Position numbers and translations under genes: made by a program
Source of the DNA: Sphingopyxis witflariensis
GTDB lineage: Bacteria > Pseudomonadota > Alphaproteobacteria > Sphingomonadales > Sphingomonadaceae
Length of the DNA stretch: 64,000 nt
Direction of reading: 5' to 3'
Assembly (NCBI RefSeq): GCF_002205635.1
Contig: NZ_NISJ01000003.1
Span: 342,397 to 406,396, forward strand
Shown here: positions 1 to 7,730 of the stretch, piece after piece
Position numbering within the stretch: the first letter of the stretch is position 1
Layout of the letters: the number at the start of each line of letters is the position of its first letter
The notes under the pieces: model-generated
What the model was told of the DNA's origin: nothing
The model's input: the letters and a program-made list of their open reading frames with translations, nothing else
Database searches by the model: none

Positions 1-160
1 CCACATGGCAGCGGTCGATATTCATTTCGTCTCGCAGAACCGCCTCCCCTCGCCCCAGCGGGCCATGGAAATCGTCGATGCCGGCCGCGCCGCCAGCACC
101 GTCACGACCTGGGGCGAAAAGCGCACTATTGAGATCAATGACGGTGCGAAAGGAAAATAG
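1..160 (+). CDS. C-terminal end of an unrecognised protein (partial at window edge)
   Basis: The reading frame is open from the window edge (codons in frame from base 2) to TAG at 158-160, giving about 52 residues with the ending EINDGAKGK. The fragment is basic and polar and shows no motif that I can assign to a family. It lies 41 bp upstream of trmB in the same direction and so is probably the end of a chromosomal gene in the trmB neighbourhood. I do not assign a function. Confidence 0.55.
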   Translation, partial: HMAAVDIHFVSQNRLPSPQRAMEIVDAGRAASTVTTWGEKRTIEINDGAKGK

Positions 161-201
161 CGCCCTTTCGCCCGCGGCCTTGGCGCGCTAACGCGCGCGC
201 C

Positions 202-915
202 ATGACTGCACATAAACCCGGCGATCCGACGACGATCAACCGCCTCTATGGCCGCTCAAAGGGCAAACCCCTGCGCGCGGGCCAACAGGACCTCATCGAC
301 AATCTGCTGCCGCAGATCGCGGTGCCCGGTGACGGCGACGTCACCGCCGAGGCGCTTTTCGGTTACGACCGGCCGCTGCATTTCGAGATCGGCTTCGGTG
401 GCGGCGAGCATATGGCGGGGCGCGCCGATATGCTGCCCGACCATGGCTTTATCGGCGCCGAACCCTTTATCAACGGCGTCGCGCAGGCGCTGGTCCATGT
501 CGCGGGCGATCATGGCGCGGGGCTGCCCCTGGGCAATGTCCGCATCCATCATGGCGACGCGCTGGAGGTACTGCGCCGCATCCCTGATGGCACGCTCAGC
601 TTTGCCTATCTGCTCCATCCCGACCCATGGCCCAAGGCGCGTCATGCGAAGCGGCGGATGATGAACGACGGCCCGCTCGACCTGATCGCGGCGAAGCTCA
701 AGCCCGGCGGCGAATTCCGCTTCGGCACCGACCATCCCATCTATGTCGCGCATGCATTGATGGTGATGCGCCGCCACCGCCACCAGTTCGAATGGCTGGC
801 GCAGGATGCGCAGGATTTCCTGGTCCGCCCGAACGGCTGGCCGGAAACCCGCTATGAGGCCAAGGCACGGACGCTGGGGCATGAGGTCTGGTATTTCCGC
901 TGGAGGCGTAAGTAG
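202..915 (+). CDS. trmB: tRNA (guanine-N7-)-methyltransferase TrmB
   Basis: The 237-residue protein has the family's SAM-binding segment EIGFGGGEH (about residues 62-70) and the signature DPWPKARHAKRRM (about 141-153). TrmB methylates G46 of many tRNAs using S-adenosylmethionine, in the cytoplasm. The length is normal and the C-terminus is intact (EVWYFRWRRK), so the gene has not been truncated by the integrase-bearing DNA that begins right after it. It is the last clearly chromosomal gene before the mobile region. Confidence 0.95.
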   Translation: MTAHKPGDPTTINRLYGRSKGKPLRAGQQDLIDNLLPQIAVPGDGDVTAEALFGYDRPLHFEIGFGGGEHMAGRADMLPDHGFIGAEPFINGVAQALVHVAGDHGAGLPLGNVRIHHGDALEVLRRIPDGTLSFAYLLHPDPWPKARHAKRRMMNDGPLDLIAAKLKPGGEFRFGTDHPIYVAHALMVMRRHRHQFEWLAQDAQDFLVRPNGWPETRYEAKARTLGHEVWYFRWRRK

Positions 916-1000
916 GAGTGCTATAGGGTTGAAAAGGCTTGTTTTTTACAGTCTTGTCCTATGCTATCTTTTCCCCAATTACGCGGCAGTTTCCGCATCG

Positions 1001-1022
1001 GTGATTGCTGGGTGATTGCTGG
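1001..1022 (+). repeat. perfect 11-bp tandem direct repeat upstream of the integrase
   Basis: GTGATTGCTGG occurs twice head to tail (1001-1011 and 1012-1022), between trmB and the integrase start codon at 1048. Short direct repeats beside integrase genes are often integrase or excisionase arm-type binding sites. That role is inferred from position only. Confidence 0.5.
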
Positions 1023-1047
1023 AAACGCCGTATTGGGAGACCAATTT

Positions 1048-2262
1048 ATGGCACGAGGAAAAATCACAAAGCGATCGATTGATGCCCTCATTTCGAATGA
1101 GTTGGACGGCATTCTTTGGGACGACAGCATTAAGGGCTTTGGAGCAAAGCGCACCAAGGCCGGGACTGTAACATACGTTCTGCAATTCCGAATGGGCGGG
1201 CGGGAGTCCAAAACCCGCCGTTACACGATAGGTGGCCATGGCTCGCCGTGGACTCCAGTCACCGCGAGAGCCGAAGCGGAACGACTGTCAATTCTTGTCG
1301 CCCAGAACATCGATCCGGGCGAAGCAGACCGCCAACGTCGGAGAGAAGCCGTCGATCTTGCTTTCGATAATTATGCCGACCGTTTCGCTGACGCCTGTGT
1401 CGGCAAAGGTTGGAGGCGTCTCGTGAACCAGAGTCTCCGGATTCACGTGAAGCCCGTATTAGGTTCGAAACCTCTTCCCAAGCTTACTCGAGTCGACATC
1501 GTCGCGGTCTTCGACCGCATGCCGCGGGCGCAGGTGGCCAACATCCGAAATGTCTTTGCGGTCTTGCGGCGCCTTTTCCGCTGGGCTGTCAGCCGAGGGG
1601 ATATCGAACGCAGTCCAATGGAAGGCATGGAAACTCCACCGGCGGTCAAGGCTCGCGATCGCTGGCTTTCGGATGAGGAACTCGGTCGCGTCTGGACCGC
1701 CGCGCCACACACGCATCATTGTTTTGGCCCCATCGTTCGACTGCTGATCGTCACGGGTCAGCGACGGGAGGAAGTTTCATCACTTCGTTGGGAGGAGCTT
1801 GACCGAAAGGAGCTGCTCTGGACGCTACCTGGCGAACGCGCAAAAAATGGCGAACCCAATCGAGTTCCGCTCAACGACCTTGCGGTTGCCGTTCTGGATG
1901 GCGCTGCTGGATCGACGACCTGGCCGCGGAGCGGCAGCATATTTGCGACATCGAGAGGCGGACCTTTCACAGGATACGGCAAGGGCAAGAACAAGCTGGA
2001 CCTGCTCATGTCGCAGGACGGTGGCGAACCCGTCCCGGACTGGAGATTGCATGACTTAAGGCGAACACTCGCGACCGGCTTCCAACGGCTCGGTGTCCGA
2101 TTTGAAGTGACCGAAGCCGTACTCAACCATGTGGGGGGATCGCGCGCGGGAGTTGCCGGCATCTATCAGCGGCATGACTGGAAGAATGAAAAGCGCGAAG
2201 CGATGAAAAGTTGGAATGACCATGTGTCGGCCATCATCCGCTCAGCAAATCCGCGAAGCTAG
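1048..2262 (+). CDS. int: tyrosine-type site-specific integrase
   Basis: The 404-residue protein begins at ATG 1048, preceded by GGGAGA; a longer frame from 961 has no ribosome-binding site and runs through the 11-bp tandem repeat. The N-terminal third resembles the DUF4102/arm-binding region of P4-like integrases. The catalytic domain has the expected residues: Arg in TGQRREEV, His-x-x-Arg in LHDLRR, His in LNHVGG and the nucleophilic Tyr in GIYQRHDW. Such enzymes integrate and excise ICEs and islands. It lies directly after trmB and reads into the element, as expected at a left end. Codon use is less GC-rich than in trmB. Confidence 0.93.
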   Translation: MARGKITKRSIDALISNELDGILWDDSIKGFGAKRTKAGTVTYVLQFRMGGRESKTRRYTIGGHGSPWTPVTARAEAERLSILVAQNIDPGEADRQRRREAVDLAFDNYADRFADACVGKGWRRLVNQSLRIHVKPVLGSKPLPKLTRVDIVAVFDRMPRAQVANIRNVFAVLRRLFRWAVSRGDIERSPMEGMETPPAVKARDRWLSDEELGRVWTAAPHTHHCFGPIVRLLIVTGQRREEVSSLRWEELDRKELLWTLPGERAKNGEPNRVPLNDLAVAVLDGAAGSTTWPRSGSIFATSRGGPFTGYGKGKNKLDLLMSQDGGEPVPDWRLHDLRRTLATGFQRLGVRFEVTEAVLNHVGGSRAGVAGIYQRHDWKNEKREAMKSWNDHVSAIIRSANPRS

Positions 2263-2291
2263 GACAAAGCACATTTCGAAAATGGCGTTGC

Positions 2292-2861
2292 TCAGCTTCG
2301 GTTCGCTAGAAGACCTGTCGCGAGCAGTTGGAACGCCTCGACAGCTTTGGGAAGTGTCAAATGCGGCTCTTCACTCGCCGCAACCCATAGCGCCGCATTC
2401 AACGCTGCTCCATTCAGAAGGCGAGCGGCTGCTTCGACATCCACGGCAGTCATGACACCGTCCAAAACGAGCTTTTGCACTGCTTGCTTCGTCAAGTTTA
2501 AACACTCGTTCTGGCTTGGCCAGCGAGAAGGATCACCGAGAAAAGCGGGTCCATCGAGGAGCACGATCCGTCGCACCTCTGGGTCCAGCGCCATCTCGAT
2601 ATAGGCTGCTCCTTCAACAAGTAATTCGTCCCAATCGGTGCTCGCGCGTCCGGCAAGCTGCCTTGCACGCGCGGCCATCTCGCCGTCGATCTCGGCCACA
2701 ACCGCGCGCAGAAGCCCCGCCTTGTCCCCAAAATTGTGATAAAGAGCGCCTCGCGTCAGTCCGACCTCCTTGGTCAGGTCATCCATTGATGCTGCCGCGA
2801 AGCCCTTCGTCGCGAACGCCCTACGTGCCGCCGCGATCAGCTTCGCCCGGTTTTCGGCCAT
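2292..2861 (-). CDS. TetR/AcrR family transcriptional regulator
   Basis: The 189-residue protein starts MAENRAKLIAAARRAF, with an AGGGG-like ribosome-binding site; an ATG at 2897 would add 12 residues but has no such site. The N-terminal helix-turn-helix is typical (VGLTRGALYHNFGDKAG), and the C-terminal ligand domain is divergent. The gene is divergent from the RidA-like gene. A 17-bp inverted repeat between them is the probable operator, so repression of itself and ridA is likely. The ligand is unknown. Confidence 0.88.
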   Translation of the reverse strand: MAENRAKLIAAARRAFATKGFAAASMDDLTKEVGLTRGALYHNFGDKAGLLRAVVAEIDGEMAARARQLAGRASTDWDELLVEGAAYIEMALDPEVRRIVLLDGPAFLGDPSRWPSQNECLNLTKQAVQKLVLDGVMTAVDVEAAARLLNGAALNAALWVAASEEPHLTLPKAVEAFQLLATGLLANRS

Positions 2862-2923
2862 CGTCTCGCCCCTAGGCCTTGCACGCACGGAATTCATTGT
2901 GATCGGGTCGTCCTTTCAGATTG

Positions 2924-2940
2924 ACATACGGTACGTATGT
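2924..2940. promoter_or_regulatory. inverted repeat, probable TetR operator
   Basis: ACATAC-GGTAC-GTATGT: two 6-bp arms with a 5-bp spacer, in the gap between the divergent tetR and ridA-like genes. TTGACA (2921-2926) overlaps the left arm and could be a -35 element for the rightward gene. Confidence 0.6.
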
Positions 2941-2996
2941 ATGGTCTTCAGATGCAAGACGTATATCAAACTTCGCTTCATTTAAAGGATTTACAA

Positions 2997-3389
2997 ATGG
3001 CCAAACGTGACCCGGTTTTCCCCGCAAACCGACATGCTCTCTACGAAGAGCATGGATATTCCGCAGCCATCCGGTCGGATCGTTTGCTTTTCGTATCCGG
3101 CCAGGTCGGAAGTCGTGAAGACGGTTCGCCGGAACCAGAGTTCGCGGAGCAGGTTCGGCTGGCCTTCGCAAATTTGGAAGCGACCCTGCTCGCTGCGGGA
3201 TGCGGATTTGACGACATCGTCGATCTAACCACTTTCCATACTGATCCCGAAAATCAGTTCGCAACGATTATGGCCGTGAAGAGCAAGATCTTCACTGAAG
3301 CGCCTTATCCGAACTGGACAGCACTTGGTGTCACCTGGCTGGCCGGATTCGATTTCGAGATCAAGGTAATCGCCCGCATTCCAGACTAA
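2997..3389 (+). CDS. RidA family protein (YjgF/YER057c/UK114)
   Basis: The 130-residue protein starts at ATG 2997 after AAAGGA. It has the single-domain RidA fold pattern: LLFVSGQVG near residues 29-37, AFANLEATLLAAGCGFDDIV in the middle, and a C-terminal VTWLAGFDFEIKVIARIPD. Family members deaminate reactive enamine/imine intermediates or act as chlorination-activated chaperones. The usual catalytic Arg near residue 105 is replaced in this region (TWLAG...), so deaminase activity is uncertain. It is probably controlled by the divergent TetR. Confidence 0.85.
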   Translation: MAKRDPVFPANRHALYEEHGYSAAIRSDRLLFVSGQVGSREDGSPEPEFAEQVRLAFANLEATLLAAGCGFDDIVDLTTFHTDPENQFATIMAVKSKIFTEAPYPNWTALGVTWLAGFDFEIKVIARIPD

Positions 3390-3472
3390 TCAAAACCCGT
3401 GCTAGGCCAGTAAAATCCGAAACGAAAGAAAGTCGCTTCATCGCTGATTTCCTCGGAGCCGGCCTATGGGGC

Positions 3473-4207
3473 CTGTTTACAGCCAGCGGCCTTTTGATCG
3501 GTGCCGTTGTCGCGGACCTGTTTTCAAAGCGGCTCTCTCATCGCCTCATCGCGACCGTGATGGGGTTTGGCGGCGGCGTGCTTATCGCCATCGTCGCTGT
3601 CGAGCTTATGGGGAACGCGATCGAAACGGGGATGTCCTCCGCTGCAATCACCGCGTTGCTGGGAGGGGCAGCGATCTTCAGCGGCATCAACTGGTATCTT
3701 GCCGCAAGCGGCGCGAAAAACAGGAAACGGTGCGGCGAATGCGTGAAGCAAACGACCGAAAAAGAACATAGCGGAAGCGGCGTCGCGATTGCTGTTGGGA
3801 CAGTTCTTGACGGCATTCCCGAAGCGCTCGTGATCGGCCTGTCTTTGGTCGGCGGCGGTAAGATCGGGGTCGGCGTCGTCGCCGGCTTCTTTCTCGCCAA
3901 CATCCCCCAGGGACTCTCAAGCGCCTCGGGGATGAAACTGGCCGGACGATCACGGCGCTACATTTACGCGGTCTGGGTGGGTATACCGCTCATGATAGGG
4001 CTCACAGCCGCCTTCGGGAATTTTGCTTTGGGCTCAGTCTCCACCGAAGCAACGACGGTCATTCTCTGTTTCGCTGCAGGCACTGTGCTGGCGATGCTCG
4101 CGGAAACCATGCTCCCGGAAGCCTTCGATCACGCGCCGCCGATGATCGGTTTGATTACCGTGACCGGTTTTCTTTCGGCGTTTCTGCTCGTGCAACATCA
4201 TGTTTGA
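3473..4207 (+). CDS. ZIP-family metal transporter-like membrane protein
   Basis: At least 237 residues, with several hydrophobic segments and the ZIP signature region GTVLDGIPEALVIGLSLVGG followed by ANIPQGLSS; a Cys/His-containing loop (KRCGECVKQTTEKEHSG) separates two membrane halves. ZIP proteins move Zn2+ or other divalent metals into the cytoplasm. The start is unclear: the frame is open well upstream and homology-like sequence (ADFLGAGLWGLFTASG) precedes the TTG at 3494, but no in-frame ATG or GTG was found. CTG 3473 is given as a compromise. A CDF-like gene lies downstream. Confidence 0.72.
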   Translation: MFTASGLLIGAVVADLFSKRLSHRLIATVMGFGGGVLIAIVAVELMGNAIETGMSSAAITALLGGAAIFSGINWYLAASGAKNRKRCGECVKQTTEKEHSGSGVAIAVGTVLDGIPEALVIGLSLVGGGKIGVGVVAGFFLANIPQGLSSASGMKLAGRSRRYIYAVWVGIPLMIGLTAAFGNFALGSVSTEATTVILCFAAGTVLAMLAETMLPEAFDHAPPMIGLITVTGFLSAFLLVQHHV

Positions 4208-4353
4208 TATGCGGGGCGGGTTTGAATAGCAGATCTTACTGCGGCTTGATCCTTAGGTTGGGCCAATTGGAAACACATCGCCGGGCGCGTAATTTGCTAC
4301 GATAGCTGCCTCAGGTGACGGCCCTTGGACCGCTGTAATATTGGAGACAGAAA

Positions 4354-5265
4354 TTGGGACCGCATTCGGAGCGCAAGGAACAACGCCTTCTCCTGTTCTC
4401 CGCCACCGGCACCCTCGCCCTTTCACTTGTCGGCATCGCTATTGGCCTGTTGAGCGGCGCAAAGTCGATCTTGTTCGACGGTGTGTACAGCCTTGCCGAC
4501 GCGGGGCTGACGCTGGCCGCCTTTTTTGCCGCGCGGTTGATCGCGCGTGGCGCAGACCGCCGGTTCCAATTTGGCTACTGGCACATCGAGCCGATGCTTG
4601 GGTTCGTCAACGGCAGCGTTCTGCTCCTCGCCTGCGTCTATGCTTTGATTGACGGAGTAGACACCGTGATGATGGGAGGACGGAACGTGAGTTTCGGGCC
4701 CGGTATCGGATATGCCGGCGCGAGCGCGCTCATCGGCTTCGCGATGCATATTTATATCCGGCGCCGCGCTCGCGGCCTCGGGTCCTCGCTTCTGAATATC
4801 GACGCGGCCGCGTGGCTTTTCGGCGCACTTCTCAACGCCGGGCTGAGCGCCGCATTTGTCACCGCGGTCGTGCTCGAGGGAACGCAGGCGGAGAAGCTCG
4901 CGGCCTACTTCGATCCGGCAATCCTCATTCTCCTTGCAATCCTCCTGGCTCCGCTTCCCCTTCGGGCCTTGGCAGCGGCCGGTCGCGAGATACTGCAGAT
5001 TGCGCCAGCCGATCTCGATGCGCAGGTCAGCAGCATCGCACGCGAAGTCGCGGCACGGCACGGCTTCGTCGAGCATCAATCCTATGTGACCCAGGTCGGG
5101 CGCGCACGGTTTATCGAGATCGGCTTTGTCGGTGCCGCAGCATCAACCACGATGACGCTTGGCGAGCAGGACGCCATTCGTCAGGAATTCGCGGACGCGA
5201 TGGGCGGGCTGCGCCCCGGATATTGGCTCACGATCGACTTCACGGCCGATCGCCGTTGGCTCTAA
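4354..5265 (+). CDS. cation diffusion facilitator (CDF)-like transporter
   Basis: The 303-residue protein starts at TTG 4354, 5 bp after GGAGAC (4343-4348). About six membrane segments are followed by a C-terminal cytoplasmic domain. The CDF hallmark is the Asp pair in LFDGVYSLADAGLT (about residues 45-58), with a second polar pair (NIDAAAWL) in the fifth helix. CDF proteins export divalent cations by proton antiport. Together with the preceding ZIP-like gene this forms an import/export pair for metals. The metal cannot be told from sequence. Confidence 0.82.
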   Translation: MGPHSERKEQRLLLFSATGTLALSLVGIAIGLLSGAKSILFDGVYSLADAGLTLAAFFAARLIARGADRRFQFGYWHIEPMLGFVNGSVLLLACVYALIDGVDTVMMGGRNVSFGPGIGYAGASALIGFAMHIYIRRRARGLGSSLLNIDAAAWLFGALLNAGLSAAFVTAVVLEGTQAEKLAAYFDPAILILLAILLAPLPLRALAAAGREILQIAPADLDAQVSSIAREVAARHGFVEHQSYVTQVGRARFIEIGFVGAAASTTMTLGEQDAIRQEFADAMGGLRPGYWLTIDFTADRRWL

Positions 5266-5300
5266 GCGCGAGCAACTCCGGGGCGGCTCACGATAGCGCG

Positions 5301-5336
5301 CTAACGGGCGCCCGCCGTTCGGCGGACGCCCGTTAG
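5301..5336. terminator. bidirectional hairpin terminator
   Basis: Arms CTAACGGGCG and CGCCCGTTAG (10 bp, perfect) enclose a second inner stem CCGCC/GGCGG. The hairpin sits in the 73-bp gap between the convergent CDF-like gene and the glutaredoxin gene. Confidence 0.8.
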
Positions 5337-5338
5337 TT

Positions 5339-5614
5339 TCAGACGAGCATCTCTTCGCCCAGCAGCAAATCGAGGCCTCCGTCGGCATCGAGCGCCGACA
5401 GATCATCCGAACCGCCCACATGCGTACCGTTGATGAAGATCTGCGGAACCGTCCTGCGTCCACCGGACGCGGTCAGCATTGCACGAAACTGCACCGGATC
5501 ATCTTCGACGTCGACTTCGATCCAGTCGGTCACCCCCTTGGCGCGAAGAAGCGCCTTGGCTCGGTGACAAAAGGGGCAATAGTCCTTGGTATAGAGGATT
5601 ATGTTCGGCTTCAT
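5339..5614 (-). CDS. grxC: glutaredoxin (GrxC-type)
   Basis: The 91-residue protein has the dithiol active site in DYCPFCHRA (about residues 10-18), the TVPQIFING cis-proline segment, and GGSDDLSALD. It reduces protein disulfides and mixed disulfides at the expense of glutathione. It is last in a leftward operon peroxiredoxin-msrB-msrA-grx, where it could recycle the oxidised enzymes encoded upstream. The start ATG at 5614 lies 13 bp after the msrA stop. Confidence 0.93.
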   Translation of the reverse strand: MKPNIILYTKDYCPFCHRAKALLRAKGVTDWIEVDVEDDPVQFRAMLTASGGRRTVPQIFINGTHVGGSDDLSALDADGGLDLLLGEEMLV

Positions 5615-5627
5615 TTCATGTCTCCGA

Positions 5628-6143
5628 TCAGGCCGCTTCAGACCGCTCGCCGGCCGATGGAAGGACCCAGTCGGCGCGCGGAAAGTGACAGGTGTAACCA
5701 TTTGGGCGGCGCTCCAGATAATCCTGATGCTCGGGCTCCGCTTCCCAGAAGGGGCCAATCGGCTCCAGCTCGCTCGCGACCTTCCCCGGCCAGAGACCGG
5801 ATGCGTTGACGTCCGCGATCGTCTGCAACGCGGTTTCGCGCTGCGCTTCGTCGGCATAATAGATCGCCGAACGATAGCTCCCGCCGCGGTCGTTGCCCTG
5901 GCGATTGCGTGTGGTCGGATCGTGAATCTGGAAGAAAAATTCCAGGATCCTGCGGTAGCTGATCTGATCGGGATCGAAATTGATCTCGATCGCCTCGGCA
6001 TGGGTGCCATGGTTGCGATAGGTCGCGTTCGGCACATCGCCGCCGCTGTAGCCGACCCTGGTGCTGACGACGCCAGGAAGTTTGCGGATCAGGTCCTGCA
6101 TGCCCCAGAAGCAGCCGCCGGCCAGGATGGAACGTTCGATCAT
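5628..6143 (-). CDS. msrA: peptide-methionine (S)-S-oxide reductase MsrA (copy 1)
   Basis: The 171-residue protein starts [21 protein letters not shown] holds the catalytic Cys. [23 protein letters not shown] and the C-terminal [10 protein letters not shown] follow the MsrA pattern. It reduces the S epimer of methionine sulfoxide in proteins. The ATG at 6143 has GAGGAG upstream, located inside the end of msrB, so the two are translationally close. It is highly similar to the second copy at 37518-38057. Confidence 0.95.
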   Translation of the reverse strand: MIERSILAGGCFWGMQDLIRKLPGVVSTRVGYSGGDVPNATYRNHGTHAEAIEINFDPDQISYRRILEFFFQIHDPTTRNRQGNDRGGSYRSAIYYADEAQRETALQTIADVNASGLWPGKVASELEPIGPFWEAEPEHQDYLERRPNGYTCHFPRADWVLPSAGERSEAA

Positions 6144-6145
6144 GA

Positions 6146-6589
6146 TCAATTCTCCTCGATCTGGTTCAGAAATTCGGAATAGCCCTCGGCTTCCATATCA
6201 TCGCGGTGGACGAAGCGGAGCGAAGCCGAGTTGATGCAGTAGCGCTGGCCGCCACGGTCGCGCGGACCGTCGGGAAACACATGTCCCAAGTGGCTGTCGC
6301 CATGTGCGGAGCGCACCTCGGTGCGGATCATCCCGTAGCTGTCGTCGCGTATTTCATCGACATTGGCGGGGACGATGGGCTTGGTGAAGCTCGGCCATCC
6401 GCTGCCGGAATCGAATTTGTCGGTCGAGGCGAACAAGGGTTCGCCGCTGACGATATCGACGTAGATGCCGGGCGCCTTATTGTGCAGCAGTTCCCCGCTG
6501 CCCGCACGCTCGGTGCCGCCGTCCTGTGTGACATGGCGCTGTTGGGGCGTCAGCTTCGCAATGGCTTCGCTGGTCTTGAGGTAGGTCAT
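6146..6589 (-). CDS. msrB: peptide-methionine (R)-S-oxide reductase MsrB (copy 1)
   Basis: The 147-residue protein starts [14 protein letters not shown] after GGAGAT. It contains [28 protein letters not shown] and [11 protein letters not shown], the last with the catalytic Cys of the SelR fold. The zinc-binding CxxC pairs of some MsrBs are absent (the segments read [12 protein letters not shown] and SAHGDSHLG). It reduces the R epimer of methionine sulfoxide. It is transcribed with msrA and grx, probably from the peroxiredoxin promoter, with a 96-bp gap upstream. Confidence 0.95.
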   Translation of the reverse strand: MTYLKTSEAIAKLTPQQRHVTQDGGTERAGSGELLHNKAPGIYVDIVSGEPLFASTDKFDSGSGWPSFTKPIVPANVDEIRDDSYGMIRTEVRSAHGDSHLGHVFPDGPRDRGGQRYCINSASLRFVHRDDMEAEGYSEFLNQIEEN

Positions 6590-6685
6590 TCGATATCTCC
6601 TTTGTCTGACAATTGCGGCACGTCTTTCCACGCCGGTGCGCTGCATGCGCGCCGGTGGAGACAGGCCCGAAATTCGATATTTGGC

Positions 6686-7324
6686 TCAGAGGCGGTCGAG
6701 GATGCTCATAAGAACCGCCGGGTCGAGCCGGTTGCGATAATTGGGATCGAGAAAACTATATCTGATGATCCCGTCGGTGCTGATCACATAGGTTGCCGGC
6801 ATCGGAATGCGCCAGTCGGTGCCGTCCTCGCCCGCGACCATCCCGTCCGCAAGCGCCGCCGGGCGCATACTCTCGGGCAGTTCGAAGGCGAGGCCATAAT
6901 CGCTCGCCACCGTCATTCCGCAATCGGCGAGCAACGGAAGCCTCACTTCCTCGGCCCGCGCCATTGCGACGCCGTCGGCGAGCGGCTGCGGGGAGATCGC
7001 GATCAGGCTCGCTCCTCGATCCTCGACCGCTTGCGCCGCTTTCGACATCGCCCGCAGTTCGGCGCGGCAGAAGGGGCACCAGCCGCCGCGAAAGAAACTC
7101 AGGACCACCGGTCCGCCAATCAATCGGCCACGCAAAGATACCGTGCCGCCGAGGGCATTTTCCAGCAGGAACTCCGGCGCAATGTCACCGGCCTGGACGG
7201 CCGAGAGTTCGATGCCCATTGCCAGGATCTGCCTGTCGCCTTCGGCGATTGCCACCCGCCCATCCTCGCCGGCCGCCTGGAGATAGGCTTGCTCGATCAT
7301 GCTCATGTCCGTTCGGAAGTTCAT
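6686..7324 (-). CDS. peroxiredoxin, AhpC/TSA family
   Basis: The 212-residue protein starts at ATG 7324 (MNFRTDMSMIEQ), with AGAAGAG upstream. The peroxidatic motif is FFRGGWCPFCRAEL, giving a CxxC arrangement rather than the typical PxxxT/SxxC of AhpC; this resembles the peroxiredoxin-like proteins with a thioredoxin-style CPFC pair. A C-terminal segment YVISTDGIIRYSFLDPNYRNR is typical of the group. It is first in the operon with msrB, msrA and grx. It probably reduces peroxides using glutaredoxin or thioredoxin. Confidence 0.87.
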   Translation of the reverse strand: MNFRTDMSMIEQAYLQAAGEDGRVAIAEGDRQILAMGIELSAVQAGDIAPEFLLENALGGTVSLRGRLIGGPVVLSFFRGGWCPFCRAELRAMSKAAQAVEDRGASLIAISPQPLADGVAMARAEEVRLPLLADCGMTVASDYGLAFELPESMRPAALADGMVAGEDGTDWRIPMPATYVISTDGIIRYSFLDPNYRNRLDPAVLMSILDRL

Positions 7325-7354
7325 TCGACTCTTCTGCAGCGAAAATTCGGGAGG

Positions 7355-7387
7355 GGAAAGGCTGGCGCGGCTCGCGCCAGCCTTTCC
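7355..7387. terminator. 15-bp perfect hairpin, terminator or attenuator before the peroxiredoxin operon
   Basis: GGAAAGGCTGGCGCG (7355-7369) and its exact complement (7373-7387) are separated by 3 bp. In the leftward direction the hairpin lies between a possible small gene (stop at 7389) and the peroxiredoxin start (7324). There is no strong T-run on the left, so partial termination or mRNA processing is as likely as full termination. Confidence 0.6.
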
Positions 7388-7388
7388 T

Positions 7389-7610
7389 TCAATGTCCACC
7401 TCGAGCCGGGCGCCGGGAGTCACGCCCAGCCCAAGGTGGATCGAGCGAAGCGACGATGCCGGGAAGGGGAATTACCGGCTGGGACGTCGCGTCCGGACTC
7501 GAGGCTTTGCGGCGGTAAGGGAAGGCCGCCGCAACCCGCAAGCAAACGGGCCGCGCTCTCCAGGGTCGCGCAACCGGCGTCGGTTCTGATCTGGCATTCA
7601 TGATGGTCAT
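7389..7610 (-). CDS. possible small protein upstream of the peroxiredoxin gene
   Basis: The 73-residue frame begins MTIMNARSEP, with an AGGAGG-type sequence about 12 bp upstream, and ends just before a perfect hairpin. It is rich in Arg, Pro and Ala and shows no domain or membrane segment. The high GC content makes chance frames common here. Its position as the first frame of the leftward transcript is the main reason to keep it. It could be a leader peptide or no gene at all. Confidence 0.3.
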   Translation of the reverse strand: MTIMNARSEPTPVARPWRARPVCLRVAAAFPYRRKASSPDATSQPVIPLPGIVASLDPPWAGRDSRRPARGGH

Positions 7611-7703
7611 CTCAAAACTCCAGGAGGCTTTGTCTCGGGTCCGTTTTTGCGGATGAGCCGTATTTAGGCTGCAGCGATCGCTTGCGGCAGACCGGTTGAA
7701 TCG

Positions 7704-7714
7704 ATAGGACCTAT
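7704..7714. promoter_or_regulatory. palindrome next to a divergent LysR gene, probable autoregulatory site
   Basis: ATAGG-A-CCTAT, 16 bp upstream of the LysR start codon at 7731 and on the far side of the leftward peroxiredoxin operon. The position is typical of a LysR-type operator controlling both directions. Confidence 0.45.
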
Positions 7715-7730
7715 TCCGCAGGGGAATGAA

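Noticed and set aside
6206..7603. 465-codon plus-strand frame opposite msrB and the peroxiredoxin.
   Set aside because: It covers two well-identified minus-strand genes and has no recognisable domain.
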